A program made the position numbers and the translations under genes. DNA of 64,000 nucleotides from Forficula auricularia (taxonomy: Eukaryota; Arthropoda; Insecta; Dermaptera; Forficulidae), in contig JALMQS010000426.1 in assembly GCA_024734495.1 (NCBI GenBank), forward strand, positions 310,001-374,000, in the 5' to 3' direction. Below the pieces are notes generated by a model. The model did not search any database. It had not been told where the DNA came from and saw only the letters and a list, made by a program, of their open reading frames with translations. Below, one piece after another: positions 10,440-22,052 of this stretch. Position 1 is the stretch's first letter; each line of letters opens with the position of its first letter.

Positions 10440-10760
10440 GTTTTGTTCTATATAAGATGCACTATTATGTAAAAAAATTAAATTAAGTACCTTTTATATA
10501 ATCATGTCATATTTGATTGGATATTTCTCATGGGTTCAAATATCCGATTGGATTTATATAAATTCGTTTTTTCCTAATAGTAAGCAGGTCATTGAATAAG
10601 CATCCGTTTGGGAAATACTTAACAGATCAAATATTTCTAATTAAAAATACTGATGATAAAGGTAAAACCTTCGAAACTATAGTATCAAACAAATAAATTA
10701 TATATATATATATTTACATGAAGTTAACAACGACCTCATCGATTTCTTTTTATGAATTTA
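10440..10760 (+). mobile_element. Penelope-like family 1, single copy
   Basis: Contains the family's 5' block (TCATGGGTTCAAATATCCG), the hammerhead-like core at 10650-10684, TCAAACAAATAAATTATA, a TA tract and a diverged 3' part near TTTCTTTTTATGAATT. It is a single-orientation copy, sense relative to the channel gene. Confidence 0.6.
10650..10684 (+). ncRNA. hammerhead ribozyme-like motif
   Basis: CTGATGA, a stem II of AAGGT/ACCTT with an AAA loop, then CGAAACTATAGTA. Stem III would be a single C-G pair with a UAUA loop plus the A-U pair. The cleavage triplet reads GUA, allowed by the NUH rule. Stem I pairing next to the core is weak. Confidence 0.5.
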
Positions 10761-11330
10761 ATTTTTTCAATTGAATGATAAAAATGAAGAAATAAGTAAA
10801 AGCTTTTTCACGACCCAGTACGTTCGCCAGTTAGAACAAGTATTTTTTTCAAATTATTGTCTGAATTGAAGTTCAATTAAATATTTACTCTCTCTATAAC
10901 GAGTATAATAATTTTGATTCAAGAGCAAAAGGCCATTCCTAGATTAATAGAAATTAAAAATTGAATTTTTAATAATCCGAACAGGTCTTGACTTGTATTT
11001 AGCATATCCTTGCATTTTTTTTTTGTTATAAAAAAGATAATTCTATTTATGCACTTTTTAATCATTTTCCTCGATCGGATTCTATCGAAAGAATCGTCGT
11101 AAGGCTCAGGTGGTTTTTGAGTTAAATAACAGTATAGTTACTTACTTCCTTGTTTCGAGGACTTAATAATTTCTTTTGGAAAATTTTGTTGTAGCAAATT
11201 TATTGATCCATTGTTTTGTTATGTGACTAGCTTGCTATTACAACAATGACGCATTTATCTACATTTACCTTACTGCTGACTAATGTTTTTTATAAAATCA
11301 CAATTTTTTTAAATAAAAATGTCTAAATAA
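10761..11330. other. intron sequence, no recognised feature
   Basis: A+T-rich with no bounded element recognised. A block near 10900-10945 recurs on the other strand near 30385-30430, so part of it is dispersed repeat. Confidence 0.4.
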
Positions 11331-11588
11331 ATTGAATATACAATTTCGAAAAGGGCACATCTCGCATATGTTGACAAACACACTTTTTCGTATAAATATA
11401 ATCTAAAAGCTTCCCTGCAACTAGTATCCTCGGAAAGGGCACAACTCTATTATTAATTTTACTATCTCCAAAATTAACCCAAAAAATAAATTTTGTAAAT
11501 ACACTACTTTAAAAATAATTAGTTTTTTTTCATTCCTGAAAATTTTCAATTTTCAGACATGTGCCCTTTTCGAAATTGCATATTCAAT
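11331..11588. mobile_element. MITE with about 28-bp inverted ends
   Basis: The left end ATTGAATATACAATTTCGAA is followed by AAGGGCACAT. The right end is the near-exact complement (ATGTGCCC to TATTCAAT). The element is 258 bp and noncoding. The flanks show no clear target duplication, so the superfamily is open. Confidence 0.65.
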
Positions 11589-12390
11589 TGTGATCTTCGA
11601 ATCTAAAAAAAATATTTTTGAATAAAGTAATTACATAAAATTTAAAGAAATCCTATCAAATATATTATTATCCCTGGGGTATAAATCTACCCTTGTTTAC
11701 TTGACCTGGGTCACTCTTTCCATTAACTGTAAGTTGTTTATATGCATGTCTGTATATTAGTTGCCTATCTCAAAGGCGTATCATTCGATTATTTATGCGA
11801 GGAATAATACTGTACTATAATTAATGTTTATTAAGTTTAATAGGTAGTTGTTACATAAAAACACCCGAAAGAAAAAAGCATAAAGATAAAAAAAAATTCA
11901 AGAATAAATTAGATTTATTTTTATGTTTACGATGATTTAATAAATAGACCTAATAAATGAACCGAAGCTATGAAAATTTTCAACAGGGTAGATCGTTTTT
12001 GACGTTATTAAAATATAATATAAACTTTTATACCTTCAATTTTAAAAGGATCAAATATTGAAGAGAATTCAATTATCTTTTCTATTCATTTCACGCTTAT
12101 ATTTTTCGAACTTTTCTATTATGTCAATAAAAAGAGTAACAATCATATTGGGGGTAAATATAAAGTGGAAAGGCATATTCCTGGTGTGAACCATTTTACG
12201 ATTTTATTCCAGAGTGGTCTAACTGGACCGGATGCGATATTGACGATTTTTCTGGCCCATGAGTATATCATGAAAATACTAATAATCCTATACTACTAAT
12301 GCGCATGTATGTCTGCCTCTGTATGTATCTATGAATCTAAGAATCTATGTCCGTCCCACAACAAAAACAGTTGTCATGGTTACCAATTTA
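11589..12390. other. intron sequence, no recognised feature
   Basis: A+T-rich. A short block near 11690-11725 (TTGTTTACTTGACCTGG) recurs near 15940-15965, indicating shared dispersed sequence. Confidence 0.4.
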
Positions 12391-12395
12391 AATGA

Positions 12396-12980
12396 AATTA
12401 TCTATATATAAAAAATTAAGGTTTTGTCTGTATATTGGGGTGGTAGTGTGGGTGGAGTGTGCTGGGTGGGTTTCGAGGGGTGGGAGTCCAGGGGGCCATA
12501 ACTCAAAAACTATTAGACTTACACACTTGAAATTTGCATGCCTAATAAGACCCACTAGAACACCTAGAATCCCAAAATATTATGAATAAATATATTATAG
12601 TTCTTGAGTTATTAAGCTCTGAAAAGTGGCATTTTTAACACTGACTCACTCAGTCAATCACTGACTGACATATCAAAAACCTAAAGTACTTACGCTGATT
12701 CTAAAATGCTGAAATTTGGCATACTGGTAGAGTTTGGGTTACAATTAAAGGGAAAAATCGAAAAAGTGAAACTTTCCCTTTTTCAGGACCTAAAATGAAG
12801 GGGTGAAATTGATTATAGGCTTAATTAACATATAGTGAAAATACAATCAAGCTAGAATTCTGAAATTTGGCATACTGGTAAAGCTTGGAACATTAATAAA
12901 GGAGGAAATTGAAAAACCGAAACTTTCCCTTCTTCAGGGTCCGAAATGAAGAGGTGAAATTTATGAAAAACCGACCTGGT
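12396..12980 (+). repeat. dispersed repeat with G-rich segment and CTGACTGA cluster
   Basis: Begins TATCTATATATAAA then AATTAAGGTTTTGTCTGTAT. This is the reverse complement of the end of the repeat at 35836-36797. It includes a G-rich part (12440-12500) and two rough direct copies (about 12700-12795 and 12850-12945) of a block containing TTGGCATACTGGTA. No coding capacity is seen. Confidence 0.6.
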
Positions 12981-13084
12981 TTTTAACAGATATTTTATGA
13001 GAAATATTTAATTGCTATTAATATAAATGTTTAAATGTAATTTTTTAGATAAAATTAAAGGATAAAACTTTTTCAAAAATTAAT

Positions 13085-14345
13085 GATATCTGACCAAAAA
13101 CATAAATGTGAAAAAGGGGCCAAGTTCGGGTACAAATGCTCCCGCTGACAAAAGAGTTGAGATCTAAACGGGTACCAAGTTCCATAACAGTTGCTTAAAT
13201 CATAGCTATAGGATGAACAACGATCTTCAATAGATTTAAAAGAAAATTTGTTACGTTCTTTGATAATAAATTTTATAATTTTATGTAAAGCTTTTATATC
13301 CAACTAAATTGTTTGTAGTATAAAATAAGAACAACTAGATAAATTTCAAGCTTGTATTAAATATCATCACGTTAAATGTAATTTATTGACTATTATAATT
13401 TGTTTGAAAGATATTAATTTGCAGATGGTAATAGATTCAAATTTACAATAAATCATAAGTTGGTGTCATCGATTAAATTCGATGGAATAGAATATTTTTA
13501 ATTATATGTCAGAGGGGTTGTTTTTCACTCCCCTCGGGAATCGAACCCGAGTGCCAGTAACAGCACGTACATATGTCATAGAGGTCTGCATCCTGCAGGT
13601 GAGCCAGGTGGCCCGGATTGCTGCGCTGGCACTTAAATGGATTCCCGAGGGGGTGAAAACAACCCCTCTGACATATAATTAAAAATATTCTATTCCATAG
13701 AATTTAATCGATGACAATTAACTTTCTTATGATTTCTTGTAAATTTGAATCTATTACCATCTGCAAATTAATATCTTTCATATATTAAATTAGGAAAAGT
13801 CATTCCATTGCCCTTCGAATTTTTGAATCTCTTTAAAATACGAAACACTCAACGACCTTTATTTAAATTATATGGAAAGCATTGCCATAAATGTTTAAAT
13901 TTAGAATCATTATATCGCGAAATTTGTACAAATTAAGATAACAATCTTTGAGTAAAATATTTTTATGTGTACATATGTCAGAGAGGTTCGCATCCTGCAG
14001 GTGGAGCTAGGTACCGGATTGCTGTTACTGGCACTCGGGTTGGATTCCGAGGTGAAAACAACCCTCTGAGACTAAAATATTCCATTCAATGAATTTAATA
14101 GATGACACCAACTTATGATTTCTTCTTATTATAACTTGCCAAGTTATAAATTTAATATCAAAGCACGTAACAAATTTTCTTTTAAATCTATTGAAGATCG
14201 TTGTTCGTCCCTATATCTATGATTTAAGCAACTGTTATTGAACTTGGTACCCGTTTAGATCTCAACTATTTTGTCGGGGAAGCCGTTTGTACCGAATCAT
14301 TCCTTTTTTCACATTTATGTTTTTAATCAGATTGTAAATCACCAT
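13085..14345. mobile_element. composite foldback enclosing tRNA-like palindromes
   Basis: Outer inverted arms lie at about 13085-13260 and 14165-14340 (TTAGATCTCAACT and complement; GAAGATCGTTGTTC and complement). Inside is a second palindrome, 13407-13790, whose arms share AGATTCAAATTTAC and AATTAAAAATATTCTATTCC. A third, partial copy lies at 13979-14110. There is no protein coding capacity. Confidence 0.65.
13525..13640 (-). ncRNA. tRNA-derived segment with A- and B-box-like sequences
   Basis: On the - strand a TGGCTCACCTGCAGG block resembles the pol III A box. About 50 bp downstream lies GGTTCGATTCC, a perfect B box within a strong T-arm-like stem (CTCGGG/CCCGAG). Complete tRNA folding is not evident, so I read this as a tRNA-derived SINE-like unit or pseudogene rather than a working tRNA. 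Confidence 0.45.
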
Positions 14346-14626
14346 TAGCACTGCTCAACAAAATTTTGATCAGTGAACCAAGCAATAGATCTCTGTTGAG
14401 TTTTATAAACTTATAGCTGATTCTCTCATGACGTGTATTATATTATTCTTTCACAAACAACTAATTTTCTAATTTTTATTGATAAAGGAAGAACTTCTCC
14501 TTAAAACGTTTGAATATTTAATAACATCTTAATAAAAGTTTTATTATTGGTTTTATATAGAACTATATTTGATTCAATTTTTTTAGAGATTTTTAAATTA
14601 ATTGGTTCAAGAAAGATGATTGGCTC
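14346..14626. other. intron sequence, no recognised feature
   Basis: A+T-rich; nothing supported. Confidence 0.4.
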
Positions 14627-15590
14627 TGGGATCGTCCATAAATTACGCCACACGAATTTCAAGATTTTTAGATCCCCCTGTGTCACATTCTGTCACAATT
14701 TCATTGAGCCCCCACCCACTGTCTTGTGACGTGATACTATCACTTTTATCTAATATTATTAAATGACCAATTCTTGTATATATATATTTAGAATCGGTTT
14801 CTGAAAATGGCTTTAACGATTTCGCTAAAAATTGATGTATTTATCAAGTCTCACGAGTTATTAGTTGTGTCATATTTTTAATCCGATTGAAATAAAGGAA
14901 GGGGGTGTAAATTAGTAATGTCGCAAAATAAATATTTTAATCGTTCATATCTCGTCATCGGTAAGTCGCAGAGCCTTGAAATATGAAACTTAAGCTATCT
15001 AAAGGGTACAAGAAGTGCCACAAGATTTTAGGTAAAATAGAAGTACCTGAAGTTGATGTTTACATACACAAGAATGTACCCCTGCGTTTAGCAACAATCG
15101 AGCTTACGAAAATCGAAGCTTAAGCTCGATAGGAGGGCTACAGCAAGATTTTGCTTGAAATCGGAACACCGGAAGTTGACATTTAGATGAAAGATTTTTC
15201 ATTTTGTTTGATTTTCTCAAAAACGGCACTAATGATTTTTTTTTAAATTGGTATACTTATCAAATGTCATGAGTTATTAGTCGTGTATTCATTTTAATCC
15301 GATTGAAATAAGGGAAGGGAGTGTAAGTTAGGAGTGTCGTAAAATAAATATTTTAATCCTTCATTATCGTCTTTGGTAAATCGCTATTTAGAGGCAAAAA
15401 TTACCGAGCATCGCTCACCACTCCAGGCACTATTTATTATTTATATTTGAAAATTTTTTAATTTGATTTTTTTTGTGACATTACAATTTTAAGATCCCCG
15501 GGCCCCCCTGACAACATTTTGTCAAAAATCGGAGATGCCCCCGTCTCCCCTTACTGTGTTACGTAATTTATGGACTGCCCCCTAGGCTGA
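14627..15590. mobile_element. element with inverted ends around GTCCATAAATTACG
   Basis: The left end GGGATCGTCCATAAATTACG faces, at the right end, the complement of GGGGCAGTCCATAAATTACG. The inner flanks also pair loosely (AGATCCCCC with GGGGATCTT-type blocks). The interior contains two rough direct copies (about 14790-14960 and 15220-15370) of a repeat also seen at 18220-18330. There is no transposase. A clean target duplication was not found. Confidence 0.6.
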
Positions 15591-16489
15591 TAGCGTCAAA
15601 ATAAAATTGCATTTATGTTTAATAGAATGCGGAATTTATTTTTATCAACAGTTTTATTTTTGCAAAGAAGCCTCAAAACTTTTTTTCCCACTTTGGCTCT
15701 TCGTGGATATCATCTGGAATCTAAATGCTTGGCCGATTTCAAGTTTCTAGCTATAATAGTTTCAGTTACATGCTTATGACAGAGAGGACATACATATTAT
15801 GATGGCCAGACAAACAGACAGACAACCAAGTTCAGGCTTTTTTTAGCAATTTTAGTAAATATACCCAAAAATGTAAACTCGAAGTAGTGCTAAATAAAAA
15901 CACTGCTGTATTCAAACAAGCTTATTCCTTATAAATTGACTCTTGTTTACCTGACCTGGATCAATCAGATATTATTAATAATAAAGTACTTGTTGTGCTT
16001 TTAGAGATTCGACTGATTGATGATCTGGAAAAATCTTATTTTGAAATAACAACAGAACCCCCCCCCCCCCACCTCTCACATTCCTCCCTCTTTCCTTCTG
16101 AAAGACCAAATAAGATGGGTTTAACTAGGTCAATAGTAGACACTCCAAGGGACACCATCCATTTTAACTTATCAATAGTGTGAGTTGATTCTTGCTATTT
16201 CTAATTACACGAAGATGGCTTCAGAATTGGAAGTCAAAACGCCGTGAAAAACATTGAAAGAAAATGAATGTAAAGGTGAAAACTTTTTCAAGAAGTGGTT
16301 CACTTTCCGCGATTTGGAAATTTTTTCACAGCGAACAGCTTGAGCTATAAAGTAGCAGCTCATTAATTCAAACGTTTTTCAAGAGGAAATCAATGAGGGT
16401 CTCTGCTTGATAAAAAATATATACCTGTATCAGTAGCGTGCGGTCCATGCGGCGCATCTCTTAAATTTCAAAACATTTAGAGTATTTTT
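15591..16489. other. intron sequence with a hammerhead-like remnant
   Basis: Includes a C-run at 16059-16071. At 16209-16243 is a + strand motif CGAAGATGGCTTC, loop, GGAAGTCAAAACGCC. This is a mutated version of the motif in the foldback at 2581-3147. A fragment with TAGCGTGCGGTCCAT near 16432 recurs near 31545 and 35245. Confidence 0.4.
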
Positions 16490-17413
16490 AACCGACTTCA
16501 TAAAAGGAGGAGGTTCTCTATTCGACTGATTTTTTTTTTTTTTTTTTTTGTGTCTATGTCACCTCATATCTCCGCCAATTGGGAACCGATTTTGATGATT
16601 TTTTTGCATTGGGTTTAGTCTAGCTTCCGATTGGTCCCATTTTTTTTTCATTCGTATTGGACCTTTTTTGATATGTATGTTCAGGCAAAACTTCTTTGTT
16701 CAAGAACCGATTTTAATGATTCTTTTTTTTATTAGAAAGGGGGTACCTTAGGGGTGGTACCATATTAATTTGGTCAAGTTCTGAAGATATGATCAATGAC
16801 AAAATAACGCAAATCTCCAATTCTTATGACTAAATAATCGAAATTATAATAAATAAAATCTTTTATAAAAAATCTTAAAACATTCATTTAAAACCAGCAA
16901 ACGTTTAGAGAGAATTTCTATATTTATGAATTGAATTTTATTATCATTTTCTGATTCATTCGCCCCTCTTACGAGATGCATGCAATGCAGGTATTATATT
17001 AAGTCACTATAAATAACATCACTAAAAAGAGAAAAATAAAAATTATTTTTATAAAAAAAAAAATAAAACCGACTTCAGAAAAATTAAATGCAACAAATAA
17101 AATAATAATAACTTAAAAATCAAATAAAATATACTAAAAGGTATAAAATAATTATCTTATTTAGTTACAACTAAGCGACGAAATATTAACATGAAATTAC
17201 TTTTTGAAGTCGGTGCCAAACATATACATTATATGAATTGTACTCGACGGATCTTACTTAGTACGTTTGGCGGGTACGCTCGCTTATAGGTATAGTTTGT
17301 TTGGCACCGACCTCAAAAAGTAATTTCATGTTAATATTTCTTCGCTGTATTTTATTTGATTTTTAAGTTCTTATTATTTTATTTGTTCCATTTAATTTTT
17401 TTGATGTCGGTTT
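16490..17413 (+). mobile_element. AACCGACTTC palindromic repeat, copy B
   Basis: Same order as copy A: AACCGACTTC at 16490, the GATGATTTTTTTGCATTGGG region, then the palindromic 3' half around GAAGTCGGTGCCAAA / TTTGGCACCGAC. It ends near TTGATGTCGGTTTTA. The right palindromic arm has lost a segment relative to copy A. Confidence 0.8.
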
Positions 17414-18099
17414 TATTTTTTTTTTTTTTATAAAAATTATTTTCATACCGAGTGTCATAAAAAATTTAATGTTAAATTTGAAAAATAACGAAAGATTCTA
17501 TGAAATTGAAATTACAGAGAGGATACTCACTCTTGAAAAAGCTTAGGTACAACATTTCCTTCAATTTAATTTATTTTTGCCTAGGCATAAACTTTTCTAA
17601 AATACTTTATTTAAAGAAAATCGCGTTTAGTTTATTTTTACTGCTATATATATATCTAATCTTTTGAAATATAAGAAAGATTTTAATGGGTTTGAATTAT
17701 CCGGGCTGAAAAAGGAAACACTATATCGACAACTTCTAGATAGCCCTAGCTTACTTCTGTAATTTATTTCCCTTTACTGTTTTAGAGTTTCCAAATATAA
17801 TCAAATGTTAGGCATCCCTGTGAGGTCTGACTTCTCTCTGGAAATGATCAATTGATATTTGAAATTCGCAGTAATATATCAAAGGGCATTCTATTATTAA
17901 TTCTTGAAATTGGTGAAATATTATATTGTGTTAATTATGTACGACTGGTCAATTTCAAGATCGATTATATGATTTTACCTAGGCAAACAGACCGATTTAC
18001 TATAAAAATTATGAAGTTATTATTTGGATGTAATTTGCAAAAAAACTAAAGCGAACAATAATAGAAAAATCAACTGGTGTGTTCACCACACGACTTTCA
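17414..18099. other. intron sequence, no recognised feature
   Basis: A+T-rich. A 65-codon open frame at 17852-18049 has no recognisable similarity and is probably chance. Confidence 0.4.
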
Positions 18100-18706
18100 C
18101 ATTTTTGAAATTCGAAACTTAAGCTCGATATAGGCTAGAAGGAGTACAGAAAGCTTTTGATTTAAATTGGAAAACCGGAAATGGACATTTACATAAAGAT
18201 TTTTCGTTTTTTTGATATTCTCAAAAACGGCTCTAACGATTTGTTTAAAAATTAGTGTATTTAAGTGTCAAATTTTTAATCAGATTGAAATAAAGGATGG
18301 GGGTGTAAAGTAGGAGTGTCGCGACACAACTATTAACTCATGACACTAATTTAAAAAAAAAATCGTTAGAGCCGTTTTGAGAAAATAAAAAAAAAAAAAA
18401 AACGAAAACCTTTACAGAGAGAAAAATAGATTTATTTACAAATTAGGTTGTAACACCTCATCAGCCGTCCAAAAATAATGCCAGATGTTGTGGCTATTGG
18501 TAAAATGTAAATGTATATATGGGCGCCAGTAGAATACCAGAACCGAGGCCAGAGAGTTGGGAGCGCCAAAAGCGCCCACAACTATGCACTGCGATTAAGC
18601 AAGAATAATACAATAATTTTTTTTTGTTTTTGTTTGTAATATTGTATTAAAAAATAAAGATTGCTCTACTCCTTCTAGCCTATATCGAGCTTAAGTTTCG
18701 AATATT
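18100..18706. mobile_element. foldback element with internal insertion
   Basis: The outer arms CGAAACTTAAGCTCGATATA (18112) and its complement near 18685-18704 face each other, as do AAACGGCTCTAACGATTT (18225) and its complement near 18365. Between them, 18390-18660 holds a G/C-richer segment (GCGCCAAAAGCGCCCACAAC) that looks like a separate, unclassified insertion. Confidence 0.55.
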
Positions 18707-19078
18707 GTAGCTCTGAGACGTATGGATGCGAAACGCAAGGGGGGTACATACGTGCATACATAAATACGCACTGACCAATGGATTTTTGGCCTTTGGGGAC
18801 CACAATTTCCGGTCGTATGTCCTAAACCCGATTTCCAACTATTAAGGGCATCGATTCCTTCCACCTAGGTTACAAAATGAAATTAACGTTTTTCATCTCT
18901 GAGATACAAGCTCTCAAAGAGTCAGGACCCAAACAGGACATCGCAATACTTCCCCATTATATTCTATGAATATAAATGTGAAAGTAAAAATTATTGAAGG
19001 GTATTTTTTGGAAAGCATCCCCTGGTTGAAAAGTGACCTTACGCCACTGACTTGTATATATGTATAATGTATATATAT
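18707..19078. other. intron sequence with old repeat fragments
   Basis: The segment near 18995-19055 (AGCATCCCCTGGTTGAAAAG, then CGCCACTG) recurs near 29045-29085 in reverse. Nothing else is recognised. Confidence 0.4.
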
Positions 19079-19086
19079 CCTATATA

Positions 19087-19410
19087 CAGGGCCGTCTTTA
19101 TGAGCTATGAGGCCCTAGGCCCAGGTAGTGATGCGGCCCCTAGTAAAACTAGCTCCGCACTAGTCAACTTTATTAGTCACTCGCTATGTGTGTATGTATA
19201 TGTGTGGGGTATGTGGGTTTAGAGTTTATGGTCGGTTGCTAAATTTCATACCAGGCTCTCGCTGTGTATGGTGTTCTGAAGGTTTGGGGGCTTACGGTTA
19301 ATTGTTGAAAGTTTTTATCGGCAACTCATTAGGTGTGGACTTAGTGGGCTTAGTCGATGCCTGGAGTCCTAGGCTCCGGGCTATTAGGCCTTTGTGTAAA
19401 GACGGCCCTG
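19087..19410. mobile_element. non-autonomous hAT element
   Basis: The ends CAGGGCCGTCTTTA and its complement (TAAAGACGGCCCTG) bound 324 bp. The 8-bp flanks CCTATATA (19079-19086) and CGTATATA (19411-19418) match at 7 of 8 positions. CAGGG ends and an 8-bp duplication fit hAT. The 66-codon frame inside is not a transposase. Confidence 0.85.
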
Positions 19411-19418
19411 CGTATATA

Positions 19419-19670
19419 GGTGCATGTCATTTCGTCCCGGTTATTTGGAAAAAATTTAAAACTTCCGAATATACACAAAATCAAAAATTGCAACATCGAT
19501 AAAGTGAAGTGTAAACTAGGAAAATTGTAGTGAATTTTTTGATGCGATTAAAAATAAGAAAGAATTGTTTTAAAAAGTTAATAATTAGTGATAAATAATA
19601 ATTACTTTTTGATAAAAGTTTTGTTTAGTTAGGAGTAATTGAAAATTATTACTACATAATTGTTGTTTTA
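19419..19670. other. intron sequence, no recognised feature
   Basis: A+T-rich; nothing supported. Confidence 0.4.
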
Positions 19671-20755
19671 AACCGACTTCAAAAAAGGAGGAGGTTCTCA
19701 ATTCGACTGATTTTTTTTTTTTTTTTTTAGTCTATGTTACATGATTCCTTCGCCAAATGGGAACCGATTTTGATGATTTTTTTTGCATTGGGTTCAGTAT
19801 AGTTTCCGATTGGTACCATATTAATTTAGTCAAGTTCTGATGATATGATCAATGACAAAATAGCGGAAATCTCCATTTCATATGAGCAAATATTCGAAAT
19901 TATAATAAAAATATTTTATATAAAAAAAACAAACGTAAAACGTTCATTTAAAACCCGCTAACGTTTCGAGAAAATTCCTCTATTTTTAAATTGAATTTTA
20001 TTATCATTTTGTGATTCATTCGCACGAATCTCTCTCTTACGAGATGCATGCAAGTTATTATCTTAAGTCTCAAAGAGGGGTGGACCGCGATCTAATATGC
20101 TGTACACCTACTTCCACTTGTACTTCCAAATATTTCCAAGTACTTCCAAATATTTCCAAGTAATTCCAAATATTTCCAAGTACTTCCAAATATTTCCAAG
20201 TACTTCCAAATATTTTCAAGTGCTTCCAAATATTTCCAAAAACTTCCAAATATTCCCAAGTACTTTCAAATATTTCCAAGTGCTTCCAAATATTCCCAAG
20301 TACTTCCAAATATTTCCAAGTGTTTTCAAATATTTCCAAGTACTTCCAAAATACTTCCAAACCTACTTCCAATCGCGGATCACCCCTCGAGTCTCACTAA
20401 AAAGAGAAAAATAAAAATAAATTATAGAAAAGATATAAAACCGACTTGAAAAAAATTAAATTCATCAAATAAAATAATAAGAACTCAAAAATCAAATAAA
20501 ATGCACTAAAGCGTATAAAATAATTATCTAATTTAGTTACAAATAAACGATGAAATTGTTACATGAAATCACTCTTTGAAGTCGGTGCCAAACATATACA
20601 TTTTATCTTACATCTTACTTAGTATTTTTGGCGGGTAATGAAGACAACATCGCGTAAGTTCGCTTATATAGTTTCTTTAGCACCGCTTTCAAAAAGTGAT
20701 TTCATTGAAAAATTTCGACGTTTAGTTGTAACTAAATTAGATAATTATTTGATAA
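19671..20755 (+). mobile_element. AACCGACTTC palindromic repeat, copy C (interrupted)
   Basis: Starts AACCGACTTCAAAAAAGGAG at 19671. The host sequence is broken at 20066-20397 by the minisatellite MITE, then resumes at CACTAAAAAGAGAAAAATAA as in copies A and B. The palindromic 3' half (20437-20755) is present but the final arm is truncated. Confidence 0.75.
20074..20389. mobile_element. minisatellite MITE, copy 1
   Basis: A 316-bp element with ends close to CGAGGGGTGAACCGCGA and TCGCGGATCACCCCTCG. The flanks are AGTCTCAA (20066-20073) and AGTCTCAC (20390-20397), a 7/8 target duplication. The interior is about a dozen units of a 20-bp repeat close to TTCCAAATATTTCCAAGTAC. It sits inside the AACCGACTTC repeat copy C. 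The long open frames on both strands come only from the repeat period. Confidence 0.9.
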
Positions 20756-21045
20756 CCCCTCCATTATTTAGCCTTTTTGAAACAATAAGTACTTAGATAA
20801 TAATACTTCTATCTTACTAATATCGCATTGAAGGCATTCACTTTCTGTTGAATTTGTCCTGATTTGAGAAAAAATATTCTGCTTTTAGCTTCACCTGTAT
20901 CTATATATCTACCACTGTGACTTGTTCTGTTAAATTCCGCAAACATTTCTCTTTAAAAATAATTGTTTACCTACTCAATTTCAATGAAATTATATAAAAA
21001 TAAAAACATTTAATTATACTGTTAAATTCCGCAAACTCTTCTCTA
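20756..21045. other. host repeat 5' of the LINE insertion
   Basis: From about 20880 (TAGCTTCACCTGTATCTATA) this matches 29780-29960, so the LINE that follows landed inside a dispersed repeat. Confidence 0.55.
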
Positions 21046-21893
21046 AGATAAGATAAGATAAGATAATTATTTATTGTTTAAAGCCAGTTTGGCTAATACA
21101 ATTTTGAAAAAAATAGAACAAAAACAAAAATAGAACAATAAAACATTATAAAAAATAAAAAAAAAAAAAAAAACAAAAAACAAAAATAAAGTAAAAAAAC
21201 GGAAAAAAAAAAAAAAAAATTTTTCTCTTAAATAAAAAAAATCCTATTTGAAATTTTTATTTTATCTATTCATTAACTATGAATGCCCGGATGCGGAGAG
21301 CCTCAACCACAAAGTGAAACAAGTCTTTTGCTTGTTCCTCATTACAAATGTTCAATATAATTTCCACGAAGTTATCTTCATCTACCACCTCAGAGGCAAG
21401 AAAGTATTTATGCAAATAGTGACTTCGCGAACCAGTAAATATCGGACAATCTACCAGAATATGTTTTAAATCTTCCTTTGCCTGCATATTGCATAGCGTG
21501 CAGTTCACATTTGGGTCCAATTTATAACTGTTGGAGTTGATATAAAAATGTAGAACTCGAGCATTTGTGGTTCTTAGTTGGTGGATAAGTCGCGTTTTGG
21601 AGATGGGCAAACGCGTGTTGAGGAGAAAATTATTATTAGGGTCCAGACGCCCATATAAGGGTGCATAAGTCGAACCATTTATAGCCGATTGGTCCTCAAG
21701 GCAGTAAATATTCCGCAATCCACTCACCAGAACGTCCCTAGCTGCCCTGATTGCATCCACATTTTGGGGATCCCATAGTCTCAACCCATCAATTCTTATA
21801 AAAAAACTGTGCACCTGGGACACCCAGTTATATTTAACCTTATTAGATTCGGTGTTATGAAGACAAACCAATCGGTTGTAGCAAATTCGGGGG
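21046..21893 (-). mobile_element. 5'-truncated LINE insertion with 15-bp target duplication
   Basis: The sequence GCAAACTCTTCTCTA occurs at 21031-21045 and again at 21894-21908, flanking 848 bp. The element reads on the - strand: coding sequence, a noncoding A-rich 3' region, then a terminal array of about four TTATC units (21046-21065). The related repeat at 29940-29970 has the target once and no LINE, so it is an empty-site paralogue. Confidence 0.9.
21266..21893 (-). pseudogene. LINE ORF2 C-terminal region with CCHC motif
   Basis: About 208 residues in one frame on the - strand, starting inside the LINE at 21893. The frame upstream of that belongs to host repeat. Motifs include GLRLWDPQNVDAIRAARDVL and LPISKTRLIHQLRTTNARVL. 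Then comes CTLCNMQAKEDLKHILVDC, a Cys-X2-Cys, His, Cys finger typical of the C-terminus of Jockey/I/R1-group LINE ORF2. The normal stop is kept at 21266. Reverse-transcriptase and endonuclease domains are missing, so this is a dead-on-arrival copy. Confidence 0.8.
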
Positions 21894-22052
21894 GCAAACT
21901 CTTCTCTATAAAAATAATTAACGCTAAAAAATAAAAAATAAATTATATTTATAAAAAAAAAAAATACTAAAAAACACGCTTCTAAAAAGTACAAAATAAT
22001 GTAATAAACAAAGTCAAATAAGCTGACGTGTTCTGATGTGGGCATCCACTTG
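21894..22052. other. host repeat 3' of the LINE insertion
   Basis: Continues the dispersed repeat with ACACGCTTCTAAAAAGTACA, whose complement lies at 22665-22690. The enclosing element is therefore a foldback of about 760 bp (21955-22711). Confidence 0.55.

Noticed and set aside
13073..13303. A 76-codon frame with several Cys residues
   Set aside because: It lies in the arm of a foldback element, and the other arm shows mutations that break it. No known finger pattern.
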